From Flaveria trinervia (Eukaryota > Streptophyta > Magnoliopsida > Asterales > Asteraceae): a DNA stretch of 64,000 nt. Positions within the stretch are counted from its first letter, which is position 1. Every line of letters begins with the position of its first letter. The stretch lies in the NCBI GenBank assembly GCA_025506515.1, contig CM046451.1, forward strand, positions 48,247,212 to 48,311,211, in the 5' to 3' direction. Both the position numbers and the translations under genes were made by a program. The notes under the pieces were generated by a model. That model was not told where the DNA came from. It saw only the letters and a program-made list of their open reading frames with translations, and did no database searches. Positions 19,918 to 31,600 of this stretch are shown here, one piece after another.

Positions 19918-20958
19918 TTAGTTGCGCCCGATGGGAGTTTGGTTACGATTCATGGAGATCGTGTTACTACGATCCCGAAGATGATTTCGATGGTGGTGGC
20001 GGGGAAGTGCATGAGACGTGGATGTAAGGCCTACTTGGCATACCTAAAAGATGTGGATGCATCGGTACCACAATTATCTAAGGTACCATTGGTGTGCAAC
20101 TTTCCAGATGTATTCCCGGAAGACTTACCCGGCGTGCCACCGGATCGCGAGATTGAGTTCCAAATTGATTTGATTCTCGGTGCTCAACTCGTTGCCAAAG
20201 CACCATATCGATTAGCTCCTACTAAGATGAAGGAACTCATGAGCCCATTACAGGAGATGTTGGATAAGGGATTCATTTGACCAAGTATCTCTCCGTGGGG
20301 TGCTCCGGTATTTTTTGTAAAGAAAAAGGACGGAAGTATGCGAATTTACATCGACTACCGAGAGCAGAACAAGTTAACGGTAAAGAATCGGTACCCCTTA
20401 CCAAGAATTGATGATCTGTTTGACCAGCTCCAAGGGGCTAGTTGGTTCTTGAGAATAGATCTACGATCTGGCTACCATCAATTGAAGGTGAAAGAACAAG
20501 ACATTCCTAAGATAGCTTTCCGCTACGAGTTCCTCGTTATGTCTTTTGGTCTAAATAACGCGCCAGTTGCCTTTATGGATTTGATGAATTAAGTGTGCCG
20601 ACCGATGTTGGATGGATTAGTGATTGTGTTCATTGATAATATTCTGATTTACTTGAAGAGCGAAGAAGAGCATATCGGTCATATTCGGGAGGTGTTGGAG
20701 ACATTAAGAAGGGAGAAGTTGTATGACAAATTCTCCAAGTGTGCATTCTGGTTGTGCGAAGTTCAATTTTTAGGTCACGTGATAAATCCCCAGGGGATTA
20801 AGGTAGATCCCGCAAAGGTGGAGGCAGTGATGAAATGGAAGTCTCCAAGGTCGCCATCCGAGATTCGTAGTTTCTTGGGGTTGGCGAGATATTATCGAAG
20901 GTTCATTCAGGACTTCTCCAAGATAGCCTCCCCATTGACTAAGCGACCCGTAAGGATG
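19918..20958 (+). pseudogene. Reverse transcriptase of G1
   Basis: Motifs in order are FPDVFPEDLPGVPPDREIEF, ISPWGAPVFFVKKKDGSMR, LRIDLRSGYHQLKV (catalytic Asp), MSFGLNNAPVAF, VFIDNILIYLKSEEEH and FLGHVINPQGIKVDP. The second Asp of the usual DD pair is Asn (AAT, 20638-20640), a G-to-A change that would abolish polymerase activity. In-frame stops stand at 20278 (TGA) and 20590 (TAA), both where Arg is usual, and a frameshift follows near 20950. The connection motif FLGLARYYRRFIQDFSK is intact. This enzyme is a clear Gypsy-type RT but non-functional. Confidence 0.88.
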
Positions 20959-21400
20959 TAAAGTTCGAGTGGGGTGAAGAGCAAGAAAGCGCTTTTGAGG
21001 AGTTGGGTTGTGTGTTGATGCAAGGATTTGGTGGTCTATTCACATACCTCTTACTCAGGGTTGGTTGTGTGTTGATGCAGCGAGGTAAGGTGATACCCTA
21101 TGCATCCCGGCAACTGAAAGTGCATGAGGTTAACTATCCTACTCATGATCTGGAATTAGCAGTGGTGGTCTCTGCACTAAAGATTTAGAGGCACTATCTG
21201 TACGGGACGAAGTGCACCATTTTCACTGACCGCAAGAGCTTGAAGTACTTCTTCAAGCAGAAGGATCTAAACATGAGGCAGAGACAATGGTTGGAGCTTA
21301 TAAAGGATTATGATTGCGAGATCCATTACCATCCGGGCAAAGCCAACATGGTGGCTGATGCCCTTAGCCGAAAGGAGAGGCCCGAGCCGATTCGGGTGAA
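20959..21400 (+). pseudogene. RNase H of G1 (rearranged)
   Basis: KFEWGEEQESAFEEL is followed almost at once by GCVLMQ. The ~30 residues normally between are missing, then partly reappear as YSHTSYSG before a second GCVLMQRGKVIPYASRQL. The doubled GTTGTGTGTTGATGCA at about 21005 and 21062 marks the rearrangement. The usual catalytic Asp of YSDAS appears as His. HYLYGTKCTIFTDRKSL and DYDCEIHYHPGKANMVADAL follow, with a TAG at 21186-21188 in place of Trp. It is broken beyond function. Confidence 0.8.
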
Positions 21401-21539
21401 AGCATATCAACTAATCATGACCTCTGATGTAATGAAGAAAGTCCAGGAGTTTCAAGATGAGGCGTTAAAAGAAGATCATCTAAACTTTGAAAGAATGAGA
21501 GGTCTGGTTGGGGAATTGGGTGAAAACACACTCGGTGTT

Positions 21540-22436
21540 AAAACCCGATTCAGACGAGTGTGGATTCCTCGTTTCGGGGATCTACGTGTGACTATTATGG
21601 GTGAAGCTCACAAGACTCGATACTTCATTCATCCTGGTGCCACAAAAATGTATCAAGATATGAAAAAAGATTATTGGTGGCCGGGTATGAAGCGTGATGT
21701 GTTGGAGTATGTGAGTAAGTGCCTTACTTGTTTGCAAGTGAAGGCCGAACATCAAAAGCTTTATGGGAAGATCCAACCTTTGGATATACCAGAATGGAAG
21801 TGGGAGCACATCACCATGGATTTAATTACGAAGCTACCACGTACTTCGAAGGGGTACCATGCCATATGGGTGATTGTTGACCGTTTGACGAAGAGTGCCC
21901 ACTTCCTACTGATCCCTGAGACATATTCATCTGAGAGGTTGGCCGACCTGTTCCTTAAGGAAATTGTAACTTGTCACGGTGTGCCGGTGTCTACTATGTC
22001 TGATCATGACACCCGGTTTACCTCTAAATTTTGGAAGAAATTCCACGACACCATGGAGACGAGGTTACATATTAGCACAACTTATCATCCCCAAACTGAT
22101 GGTTAGTCAGAAAGGACCATTCAGACATTGGAAGACATGCTTCGGGCATGTTTGATTGATTTTAGGGGAAGTTGGGATGACCACTTACCGTTAGCTGAAT
22201 TCTCGTACAACAACAACTATCACACCAACATTGGTATGCCACCATACGAGATGTTATACGGTAGGAGATGCAGAATACCCGTTTGCTGGGGTGATATTGG
22301 TCTGAAAGAATTAGGGAGCGTCGAGGTAAACGAGGCTACGACTAAGAATCTTGAGAAGATTAAAGCCTTCATGAAAGCAGCCAAAGATAGACAAACATCG
22401 TATGCTGATAAACGACACAGACCGATTGAGTTCTAG
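21540..22436 (+). pseudogene. Integrase of G1
   Basis: The N-terminal zinc finger is visible (H in EAHKTRYFIHPG, then CLTCLQVK), as is the catalytic core: MDLITKLPRTSKGYHAIWV (first Asp), MSDHDTRFTSKFW (second Asp) and SERTIQTLEDMLRAC (Glu). A TAG at 22104-22106 sits just before SERT, where Gln is usual, and another at 22434-22436. Integrase would join element DNA to chromatin. Apart from the stops the sequence is well conserved, so decay is mostly point mutation. Confidence 0.88.
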
Positions 22437-22835
22437 GTGGGTGACCGGGTTATGTTGAAGGTCTCGCCTTGGAAGGGTATTATCCGATTCAGGAAGTGGG
22501 GCAAGTTGAGTCCAAGGTATATAGGCCCTTTCTGAATTATTGCTCGAGTCGGAGCAGTGGCCTATAGATTGGAGTTACGAGATGAGTTAAGTGGAATTCA
22601 CTCAACATTCCATGTATCTCACCTGAGAAAGTGCTTAGCTAATGAAGACATGATTGTTCCACTAGAGGATATCGAAGTAGACGAAAGGCTCAATTATGTG
22701 GAGCAACCAGTGGCAATCATTGATAGGAAGGAGAAGAGGCTGAGAAATAAAGTGGTTCCTCTTGTGTGTCTATAGTGGAAGCACAGGAAGGGATCCGAGT
22801 CAATGTGGGAGACTAAGGGAGAAATGAATGTTTGT
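22437..22835 (+). pseudogene. Integrase C-terminal region of G1
   Basis: VGDRVMLKVSPWKGI, GKLSPRYIGPF, VAYRLELRDELSGIHSTFHV, SHLRKCLANEDMIVPLEDI and KHRKGSESMWETKGEMN follow the order seen in plant chromovirus integrase tails. Chromodomain-like function is possible but cannot be confirmed by eye. TGA at 22533-22535 and TAG at 22773-22775 interrupt it. The region ends ~35 bp before the polypurine tract. Confidence 0.7.
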
Positions 22836-22870
22836 TAGAAGAATAACAGGTTTCGGGGATGAAACTATTT

Positions 22871-22884
22871 AAGGGGGGTGAACT
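22871..22884 (+). promoter_or_regulatory. Polypurine tract of G1
   Basis: AAGGGGGGTGAACT lies directly before the TG of the 3' LTR at 22885. Confidence 0.75.
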
Positions 22885-24908
22885 TGTAACACCCGGTTAT
22901 TCTTTTAAAAGAATGATAAGAAATGAAGAACAAAAGTAGGAAATGTCAATGAACCCAAGTTGAGGGGTTAAAACTGTAAAAATGAACAAAAGTACACAAA
23001 AGTTGGTGTAAAGGTGGGCATGGCCGCCCACCCTCACTTCACATCACCATTTTTATTCGGTTTTAGAGAGGTAGAGCAGATAAACTCTCGGTCGAAGAAA
23101 AGAAGAAGAAAAGATAGTGAATTCAAGGTAAGAATTTGTAGTTTTAGTATTTATGATGGTTTTTATCCTGGTTACATGCTTACATGCTATGTGCTTGTGT
23201 GTGTGTCCGTGTGTGTGTGTGTTTAGGTGTTTGAACTCTGTTGCAGAAGGGTTAGAAAGGAAGAAACACCCAAGTTGCACTAGGTGAGTTCTAGACCCTG
23301 GTTTTTACTTGTTTTAAACTCTCTTTGGGACTGAAAATGTATTAAAACGATTTTTAAATGTTTATGTATGTATACCCGTATGTATTATGCATGTTTGGAT
23401 GATGATTCTTGAATGCTTATAGGTTGTTCATGTTTAGAATAGCCATGTTAAGCTTAGAACATATGAGTTTGATGATTGGGTTCGAAAACATACTAGAATC
23501 ATGTTACATAGAAGGTTCATGCGCCTAGATAAGGCTCATGCGCCTCAAATGGCCTTAGAAGAATTTATGTGTAACCCATGCACCTGAACAGTAGCCCATG
23601 CGCTTGAAATTGCCTTAGAAAAGTTTAAGTATAGCCCATGCGCCTGAACAGTGGTCTATGCGCCTAGAAATATTAGTCAGACGACTAAGTGTAGGGCCAT
23701 GCGCCCCAATAGTGTGCATGCGCCCAAGTGGCCCATGCGCCTAAGTGTTCATGAGTTCGAATAACCATGTGCCTAAGTGTTCATAGTCCCGCATAGTGTC
23801 CATGCGCTTGAATAGTTCATGCGCATAAGTTTTAAAATGATTAAGTGTTGACTGTGTGCCTACATAGTGATGAAACGCCCAAACATGGCTCATACGCCCA
23901 AATAGTGTCTAAGCGCCCAACACTTAGAAATTTTTACTGAATTTTTGGGAGTTTGTGCTTTAAGGGTTTTGACCAAGGTTTGACTAGGGCTTATTAATGA
24001 TGAGTTTCATGCATGATTATGATTGTTCCTTATTATTATTATTATTGCTATTATTATTACGTATTGTGTATGACTTTACGTGGTATGATTATTATCGTAA
24101 TGTAAAGTATATTGTAATAATAAAGAGAATGAGCAATAAAGAAGAGAAGATGAACATTAATAAAATGTTTACAAGGTTTGCAAGCTTACACGAGGTACAT
24201 GATCGTGATGTCGGTAGGTCAACTGTGTTGCGGGTTAGCTACCCTATTATGCACACAGGGCCAGTCTTGGAGATTGGCAGGACCTCTGTAGCATACCCTA
24301 GATGTTTGGGTCAGGCTTGTATACAGTAAACAGAACCCTCTTGTGGAATATAGATGGCCCATCACTAGTTTTCATCGTGCATACATTTAGGTATTGCTCA
24401 TTGGTCCATACAGAAAGTGAAAGATAAAGATAACAGAATACAGAGTAAACAAGGCATACAATAAAGATAACTAAGAGTATCTATTCATATAGTTAAAGCG
24501 TGCTCACATACACAGTAAAGAGTTGTATTTCACAGAAAGAGTAGTTTCATATACAACATACATAAAGTATTTTATTACTTTTAAAACTAGAACTCACTTA
24601 ACAACGCTGACTTTATACATTTTCAGTTAGCAGGTAATGATTGTTAAGGATGGCACGAGGGTGAAGCCACTCAGCAGGGAAAGACTGACATCCATTCATA
24701 TTTTATGTTGCTGTTGTTTTGTAATGCAGTAAAACAATTCTTTTTTAATCACTTAAACCATGTTATATTGCTCAACAACAGTGGTTTAAATGAAATGAAT
24801 GGTTTTTGATAAATTATTTCCGCTGCTTAAGTTTGTATAAATATAATGTTTAATGTTTTAACTACTTTGATTGACCAACTGTGAGGTTTCCGAGAACGGG
24901 GCCTTACA
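22885..24908 (+). repeat. 3' LTR of G1
   Basis: It runs from TGTAACACCCGG to GGCCTTACA, 2,024 bp. It holds a GT-rich microsatellite (~23200-23222), the CATGCGCC array (23518-23915), a TTATTATTATT run near 24030, and a conserved end (GACCAACTGTGAGGTTTCC). Two related LTR fragments on the window (26130-27707 and 40427-41250 reversed) share these parts. Confidence 0.9.
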
Positions 24909-25194
24909 AATATACAGTTGGCATCTTTGTCGCTAGCAATGGTAATGGTGCCAGGCTATGTGCGTTATGGAATCATTTATGATCTTCAGCCCAGTACCCG
25001 CTTTGTGCTTACGTCTGGGGTATAGCCGATGACACTGGTCCGGAAAGAGATAAGAAAAGAAGAGTTGAATAGTAAAGGAAGATAATAATCTTATTATCTA
25101 TGTCTATGTACGATGTGAGATCATGTACGAAAGTATAGTATGATTTGAAATAAAGTAAAGTATGTTTTACTTTTAAAACTAGAACTCACTCAGC
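24909..25194 (+). repeat. Gypsy LTR fragment (diverged relative of G1 LTR)
   Basis: It matches 27128-27418 closely (GGTGCCAGGCTATGTGC, GGAATCATTTATGATCTTC, CGGAAAGAGATAA) up to CTAGAACTCACTCAGC. It is part of an older Gypsy LTR into which G1 (left) and the solo LTR at 25195 (right) appear to have inserted. Confidence 0.75.
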
Positions 25195-26129
25195 TATTGG
25201 ATCTTATATGCCCAAGACACATACAAGATTGATGTGGTTAGTACGTTAAGATCCAAGTTGGGTCATACCCAATAACAAGCTATACAAACACCAACAAGTG
25301 TTTATTTGTTGATGAGATCATACAAATAAATATTGACACCAATTTAGAAAATGGGTTTTCTAAAACGTTGCTTTGTAATAGAACAACATTATATAGATAA
25401 TTTGTTCATGAGAGATTATTTGTTTCGTTATTTAAGTGAGTTAAATAATAACAAATAAAAGTGTGTTAATGTTATAAAATTAAAAGAAGTTTTAATTTTA
25501 TAAAGTAATGGGTTAAGAGTGTAACTTTTTATAAAAATTAAAATGGAGGGAACCCATTTTAAGTGTGGATTTTGGCCGCCCAAAAGGGCTGGAGTTCTTG
25601 GTTTTCATTTGATATAAGGAAGACTTAAGGACACTCGTAACACTCTTCTCTCTTACTCACACTTTCTCTTACACACACACACATTGCAAACCTCTCTCCA
25701 AGGAGGCTGAAATTTTCGGATTCCAGGAAGAACAAGCTGAAATTTTTGGACTTTTGAGGAGCAAAGGAAGAGAGTTCTTTGGTGTTGTGCTCCCTAAAAA
25801 GCTTGGTGTTTGGAAGGGCTTGTGGGTATACAAGCTTAAGGTCTTCTCCTTTGAAGGCTAGACATTCAAGAACATCATCTTCTTTCTCTTTTACATCTAC
25901 AACATCTTGTGCAAGAAAGGTTGTTTCTTTGTACACCCTATGGTTGTTTGTTTTGTTTGATAGCATACTATTTCACATATATTGTTGATCCTGGATTTTG
26001 GGTTTTGTTTGTACTTTAAAATGGTAAAATTTTCAAATTACAAACCGTATGTTAAAACCTATATTCCGCTGCGTTTTTATAGTTTAAATGGTTAAACTAG
26101 CCTTGGTTTACATGTTACAAAACCCAACA
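25195..26129 (+). mobile_element. Solo LTR of the E/D/Y Copia family
   Basis: This 935-bp solo LTR is flanked by TCAGC at 25190-25194 and 26130-26134. It is the reverse complement of the LTR type at 60133-61066, starting TATTGGATCTTATATGCCC and ending ACAAAACCCAACA. The first dinucleotide is TA rather than TG. It contains ACACACACACACA near 25675. No internal sequence is present, so LTR-LTR recombination probably removed the body. Confidence 0.85.
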
Positions 26130-27707
26130 TCAGCAATGCTGACTTTTATAAAAGTTGGGTTTATACCCGTATGGTGTATGTGTGTGATTGTGGGTGAGGT
26201 TTGATTTTGGGCTATGTATGTGTTTGATGATGTTATAGTTGTGTTTCTAAGGTTTAGAATGTATGTTTTAAGCTTAGAACATGTTATAGGATGTTTGGGG
26301 AATGATTTATGATGTTTAGTATGATTTAGACTGCTCATGCGCCTAAATAGTGGCCCATGCGCCCAACAGAATTAACTGCCTAAGTGTTCCCATGTGCCTA
26401 AAACCTCATGCTCCCAAATAGTACCCATGCGCCTAGAAATAGGCTGAGATTGACTAATTGTTGCTCATGCACCCCAATAGTGCCGATGCGCTTGAAAGTT
26501 GCCCATGCGCCTAAGTGTTCCCCATGTGCCTGAATGTTTCCCATGCGCCTAAGTGTTCCCCATGTGACTGCATAGTGCTCATGCGCCTAAGAGGACTTTT
26601 TGAAGTCATAGATGATCTGATGGGTGACGTATGACGAGGCATGTATCATGATGGATGATTGATGCTTATGCATGATGATATATGATGTATGTTATGTATG
26701 TATGATGGTGCCTTGTATGGTGATGTTTGTATGTTGATATTGATGTTCCTTATTATGTATGTTTACATTCCTGTGGCTTTACATTTTATAGTTGTGAATG
26801 AAATGATAAAGTATTATGTAACGTATAGCGGAAGATAATGAAAAGAGGAACATAATAATAGAATACGTGCATTAATGAAAGAGAAAGTAATGAAAGGCTT
26901 GCAAGCAAAATGTACGGAGGTGCACGACTCTAAAATGTCATAAGCTCAACTTTTTGTGGTTTAGCTAACCCTTATGGATACACGCAAGGGTCTAGTCTTT
27001 ATGACTGACAAGTGATATATTACATGGCTTATAGTGAATACTCACCCCGGTGCTGGTGCTAGGCTATGTGCGTTATGGAAGTCATTTATAATCTTCAGCC
27101 CAGTACCCACTTTGTGCATATGTTTGGGGTGTAGTATACAGTTGGGATCTTTGTCGCTTTCCCCGGTACTGGTGCCAGGCTATGTGCATTATGGAATCAT
27201 TTATGATCTTCGGCCTAGTACCCACTTTGTGCTTACGTTTGGGGTATAGCTGATGATATTGGTCCGGAAAGAGATAACGAAAGAAAGTGTTAAATAGTAA
27301 AGGAAGATAATAATATTATTATCTATGTGTACGTACGATGTGTGAACATGTACAAAAGTATTGTATTATTTGAAAGAAAGTAAAGTATGTTTTATTTTAT
27401 AACTAGAACTCACTCAGCAACGCTGACTTTTATGTGTTTCCATTTGGCAGGTAAAGGTTGTTAAGGATGTCACGGGGTGGCTACTTGGCTCATTTTGGAT
27501 GGCATCCATTCTTGTACTGTTTTTGTGATGTAATGGAACCATTATTTTGTAACTTGATAACGATGTATTATTTTGCAAAAGCTATTATAATGAGATGAAA
27601 TGGATGTTTAAATGTTTCCGCTGCATGTTTTTAGTAGGTTAATACAAATATATGTTTTATGTGTGATGGTTGACCAATAGTGAGTGTCCCGGGAATGTGA
27701 CCTTACA
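26130..27707 (+). repeat. Second Gypsy LTR fragment
   Basis: After AGCAATGCTGACTTTTATA it jumps to mid-LTR sequence (TATACCCGTATGG), then carries a CATGCGCC array (26335-26590), landmarks shared with 24909-25194, and a normal LTR end (GTGACCTTACA). No PBS follows, so it is a remnant. The jump shows a rearrangement: LTR middle follows LTR late sequence. Confidence 0.75.
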
Positions 27708-28348
27708 TTTAATATTATTATGTTTTACCTTACCGGTTACAATAAAAACGAAGGTTTTTAACGATTAAGTATTGATTTCCATATCTTGCGTCTTAGACCT
27801 TTAAATATTATTTTAAGGAAATTTTTATAAGTTTCTAATCGTTTAAAAGTGTATTTCAAGCCTCTTTTAGCTGGAAAGGATTGTTTTTATGCTTAATCTA
27901 TAAAAACGCGTTTTTACTCGAAGTTGACCGTTTAAAACTTGTTTGACTAGATTTTCAACACCTTTAAATATTATAGCACCTAACTTACTCAAAGAACATA
28001 CTTTCCATGGAATTTGATTTTATGCCATTATTTCTAGGATATTTCCTCAAAACGTCACCCGGTTAACACCCGTTTTTAGTTAAAAATACCTTTGAATTTG
28101 TCGTTTGACCATTTAATAAAAAAATGTAGTCCAAAATGCTTTGTTAACCCTTTTAAAGCTTGGAATTCATTTTAACATGATTAAAATCCAAGTTTTCTTA
28201 TTTTAAGGTCGTTTACCACTTTCCGGGTCCCATATTATGACCAAAATACCTACAAGTCCATATCTTTATTATTTACAGCCATCATCTCATTATTCACCCA
28301 ATATCATCCAAAACTTACTGAAATATGAAGCCTAACTTGACCGGTTGG
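27708..28348. other. Unclassified AT-rich stretch
   Basis: About 640 bp with no open frame of note and no motif I recognise. It contains GGTTAACACCCG and several TTTTAA-rich runs, which could be eroded LTR sequence. It borders the B LTR at GACCGGTTGG. Confidence 0.4.
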
Positions 28349-29083
28349 TGAGAATGAGAATCTCACTTAGGATCGAATGCGGTGATCAAGTCAGAGGTTG
28401 AATGGTGGAAACAAACGATCAATAAACATTTAATGCAAGAATAAACTCTTAAATGCTTTGTATATATTGCTAAAGGTGATTGATTACAATAAATGCTAGG
28501 TCTTCAGCAAGAACAGTAAGACTACACATAGAGAATGTGTAATACAAAATATTCTGATTGTCTATCTTCTGTCACCTTAGGTACGAGGATTTCTATTCTA
28601 TTTATCGGCAAACAAGTTTGCTTTTTAGAAAATGACTAAACTACCCCTAACCTATACATCAGAACTAGTCTAAGTCTTCATGGGCATTTCTTCTTGTTCA
28701 TCCGCATTGGCAAATGCACATGAGTTGCACTTGATCTACATTTCTTCAAATGGTCTTGTGCATTAGTGTGTTGGGCATCCACATTGGGTAATGCGGATGA
28801 ACAAATACTACGCATTCTTCTCCGGTCATCCACATTGGCAAATGCGGATGAACAAACTCTTGTCTGCATCTCTTATGGTCTTCCGCATTTGTTAATGCGG
28901 AAGAACAAATACTTGTCAACATTGGTTCTTTGCCTTCTGCATTAACAAATGCGGTAAACCAATAATTGTTTTTCTACTGCAAGGTCTTCATCCGCATTCA
29001 CACTTGGACTTATGGGAATTTCAGCAGAACGACCATCAACTCACCAATTGAATTGGCATGAATCATCCTTTCAGGGTCCAACA
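28349..29083 (-). repeat. 3' LTR of B with CCGCATT...AATGCGG array
   Basis: On the minus strand it runs from TGTTGGACCCTG to CATTCTCA. The U3 part (28680-29000) holds about six copies of a motif with arms CCGCATT and AATGCGG around a short loop, usually followed by ATGAACAAA. A TATA-like GATAAATAG (28597-28605) follows in transcription direction. The other LTR was not found. Confidence 0.7.
28597..28605 (-). promoter_or_regulatory. TATA-like box in B LTR
   Basis: The minus strand reads GATAAATAG about 80 bp downstream of the last CCGCATT motif, in the usual U3 position. Confidence 0.45.
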
Positions 29084-29098
29084 ATACTCCCCCTAAGG
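29084..29098 (-). promoter_or_regulatory. Polypurine tract of B
   Basis: The minus strand reads CCTTAGGGGGAGTAT immediately before the LTR TGTTGG, setting orientation and LTR end. Confidence 0.75.
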
Positions 29099-29117
29099 AT
29101 TATACAGCCTGTGTTCT

Positions 29118-29726
29118 TCAATGCTTTGGTGGTGGTTGAGGTTGTGAGGATTCTGCTGGATCTTGTTGTGGCACCAAAGGTTCAGCTTGTGATGGATCCA
29201 GAATAGCCTTTATCATATTGACAAAGTCGTTAGCATCAACCATCTTTTCTCTATTAAGCACGTGTATCTGCATTTGACTCATAGCATGGATGGTTTCTAA
29301 TGGCAGTTTCTTGAGTGAAACTGGTTCCCAAATAGATACCGTAGATAGTCCATCCCTGTGAATCAACAAAGCACCATCTAGATCAACCTCTAGTTTTACA
29401 ATGTTGCCCAACTACAGAGGTGTCGTTTTCTTCTTTCTTTTCTCCCTCTTCGCAATGATCTGGTCATATGCCATCTTCATTATCTTGATGCACTTTAGGA
29501 AGAAGTGCATATATTCTTCACCAAGATTGTTAGATATCTCTCTGAAGTGCTTGGTGAAGATGAAGTGGATGTAAGATTGATCTAATAGTCTCACTTCATT
29601 ACCACTAAACAATCTAATTTCTGCACCATCTTTTCCTCCCCACTTCCTCTCAATCACCAACTCATAAGTCTTCTCATCATAGTAAACGTTGGAGATTGGT
29701 ATTATGGAATGAGTGCCGGACACCAA
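29118..29726 (-). pseudogene. C-terminal end of B downstream ORF
   Basis: Two frames (29726-29412 and 29411-29118) are really one, split by a TAG at 29412-29414. It reads IPISNVYYDEKTYELVIERK, LLDQSYIHFIFTKHFREIS, KREKRKKKTTPL, then LEVDLDGALLIHRDGL and an acidic, Pro/Gln-rich tail. It ends 20 bp before the polypurine tract, the position of the ORF3 end in S1 and S2, but I see no similarity to their C-terminal domain. There is no membrane segment. Function is unknown. Confidence 0.6.
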
Positions 29727-29901
29727 TTTTCTTTTTGATGACTGTAAGCTTCACTCTAAGTTCTAGAAACACTACCACTTCTGTTGGTTTTGTTTGTCTA
29801 TTCTCTAAAGGGTTTTGAATGATCTGTCTTTTCTCAGGCATATGGCTTTCAGAGAATTGAAGTTGTCGGTTCTTTTAAACATTCTAAGTATTTCTTCAAA
29901 C

Positions 29902-30674
29902 TCATAGCCTATAAACATAGCTTTGTGATTGGTCAGTTCTAATTGGGCTAGTTCTTTTAAGTCTTGGATTTCCAGGGCACTTACTAGAGCAGAGTACTCT
30001 ATGGAATTGGACTAGCCCGGAGACCCTCTTGACCATAAACATGTTCCAATCACTGTCATACTTCGAGGCAATGATTTTCTGATCTGTTTTGCCCTTCGGA
30101 GTAGACATCCCTTAATCATATCTACAGTGGTTAGCCCTTCTTAAAGTTTCAGTTAAGAAGGCTGAGCTAACCACTCAAGATATCTATGAAGACGGGTGCC
30201 AAAGAGTCTTGATCTCTAAGAGTGAGTGGCATGTCTTGAGCGGACGTTCTTGATCTTGGCTTCTTGCTAATGATCTATTCTTCCAAAGCTTTAAGTCTCT
30301 CCTTCCTTTTAGTGATCAACCTAAGGACAGTAACCCTTAAGGAATTGGTTTTCATTTTACCAAGCTTCCTCTTGGTGAATCCTTGACTTGATAGATAATC
30401 CATCATTTACCTATCAGACATCTTATAGGGATCAGGATATAAAGGTTGAGGAGTTGAAGTTTTCTTCTTCATGGAAGATAGTTTTGGCTTATCAGCTTTA
30501 GAAGAAAGAGTTTTTTCATACTTAGTCTCATTTGTAGGGTCCAACAACTTGTTTAGTTTCTCTATTTTTTCCTTCATCCCCTCACGAGTCATGCAGAAAA
30601 CTACATCAGAATCATATCCATGATTAATTAAAAACATGGCTTTCTCCATCAGATTATCTGTTTGAGCCTTGGTC
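29902..30674 (-). pseudogene. Middle part of B downstream ORF
   Basis: Short frames carry MEKAMFLINHGYDSDVVF, IEKLNKLLDPTNETKYEK and TPQPLYPDPYKMSDR (30649-30407), then SKYDSDWNMFMVKRVSGLVQ (30108-29902), with frame changes between. The same segment recurs at 37437-38261, where one frame runs further (EMMDYLSSQGFTKRKLGKM). It is Lys/Ser-rich with charged helices and no recognised domain. E begins at 30675, directly after it. Confidence 0.6.
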
Positions 30675-31600
30675 TGTTAGGATATGTTAGAACAAGATCC
30701 ATAGTTTAACCATTTAAACTTAATGAAAACGCAGTGGAAACAAGCTTTTAATACATGGTTTGTAAACTGAAATTTCAGGTTGCATCTAGATTTTATAGTT
30801 AAAAACAAACCCAAGAACAAAAGATCTTATGTATGTGAATAAGACTAGCTATGTCAACACTAACAAGAACATAATGAACAGCCATAAAGAGGCTGTTCTA
30901 AGCTACCTTTTCAGCAGCAAAATGTCGAGATTGGGAAGGATATGTTCCAAGAAACGACTAAGGCACAAAGGAGGTCCCCTCAAGTTTTCATACCCCAAGC
31001 TCTATAGCAAATACACCTTTGTTGCTAGGAGTCCACACCAAATCGCAAGAGTTAAGCTGCTGAAAACACCCTTTTCAGCCTTCTCTTTCTTCTAAGATGA
31101 GAGAAGAAGAAGATCTCTTGCATGTATGAGAGAGAAGAAGAACATGGGAGTGTGTATCTAGTCATAAGTGATTTTCATTTTCAAAAGCAATAAGGACATT
31201 ATTGCCCATGAGGGCGGCCGAAATCCTCTCTAAAAGAGGTTTCCCCCCATTTTAAAACACCCACTAAATTAATAACTAGTTACATAATAAGTTGTATAAT
31301 TAACCTTTTAATTATAAAACTTAAACACACTATTATTATTTGTTGTTACTTAACCAACTTAAATAACATTCTAAATAATATCCATGAATAAAATATTCAT
31401 ATAAGTTGTTCTTTCTCACATACAACTTATTTAGAAAACCCATTATCTAAATTGGTGTAATGATTTAATTGTATGATCATATCATCAATTCAAATACATG
31501 TTGGTATTTGCTAATCTTGTTATTGGGTATGACCCGACTTGGATCATGACGTATTAACCACATCAATGTTCTATATGTCTTGGGCACAAAGAAACCAACA
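30675..31600 (-). repeat. 3' LTR of E
   Basis: 926 bp; the plus strand starts TGTTAGGATATG and ends GAAACCAACA. It shares GTTTAACCATTTAAACTT and TCTTGGGCA landmarks with the LTRs at 25195, 38262, 59064 and 60133. Confidence 0.85.

Larger units (their letters stand above)
16743..24908 (+). mobile_element. G1: Ty3/Gypsy chromovirus-like element
   Basis: The order protease, RT, RNase H, integrase is that of Gypsy elements. The complete 3' LTR is 2,024 bp and starts TGTAACACCC, as is common in the Tekay/Del group. The 5' LTR lacks about its first 580 bp. The coding region carries at least eight in-frame stops, a frameshift near 20950, and altered catalytic residues in protease, RT and probably RNase H, so the element is dead. 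The Tekay-like assignment is inference from LTR start and C-terminal sequence; a phylogeny would settle it. Confidence 0.88.

Noticed and set aside
23014..23226. 70-codon frame in the G1 3' LTR ending in a Val/Cys/Ser repeat
   Set aside because: The repeat comes from a GT microsatellite in the LTR; nothing supports coding.
25779..25988. 69-codon frame in the solo LTR, mirrored at 60234-60482
   Set aside because: Present in both orientations only because the LTR is repeated; it probably lies in R/U5.
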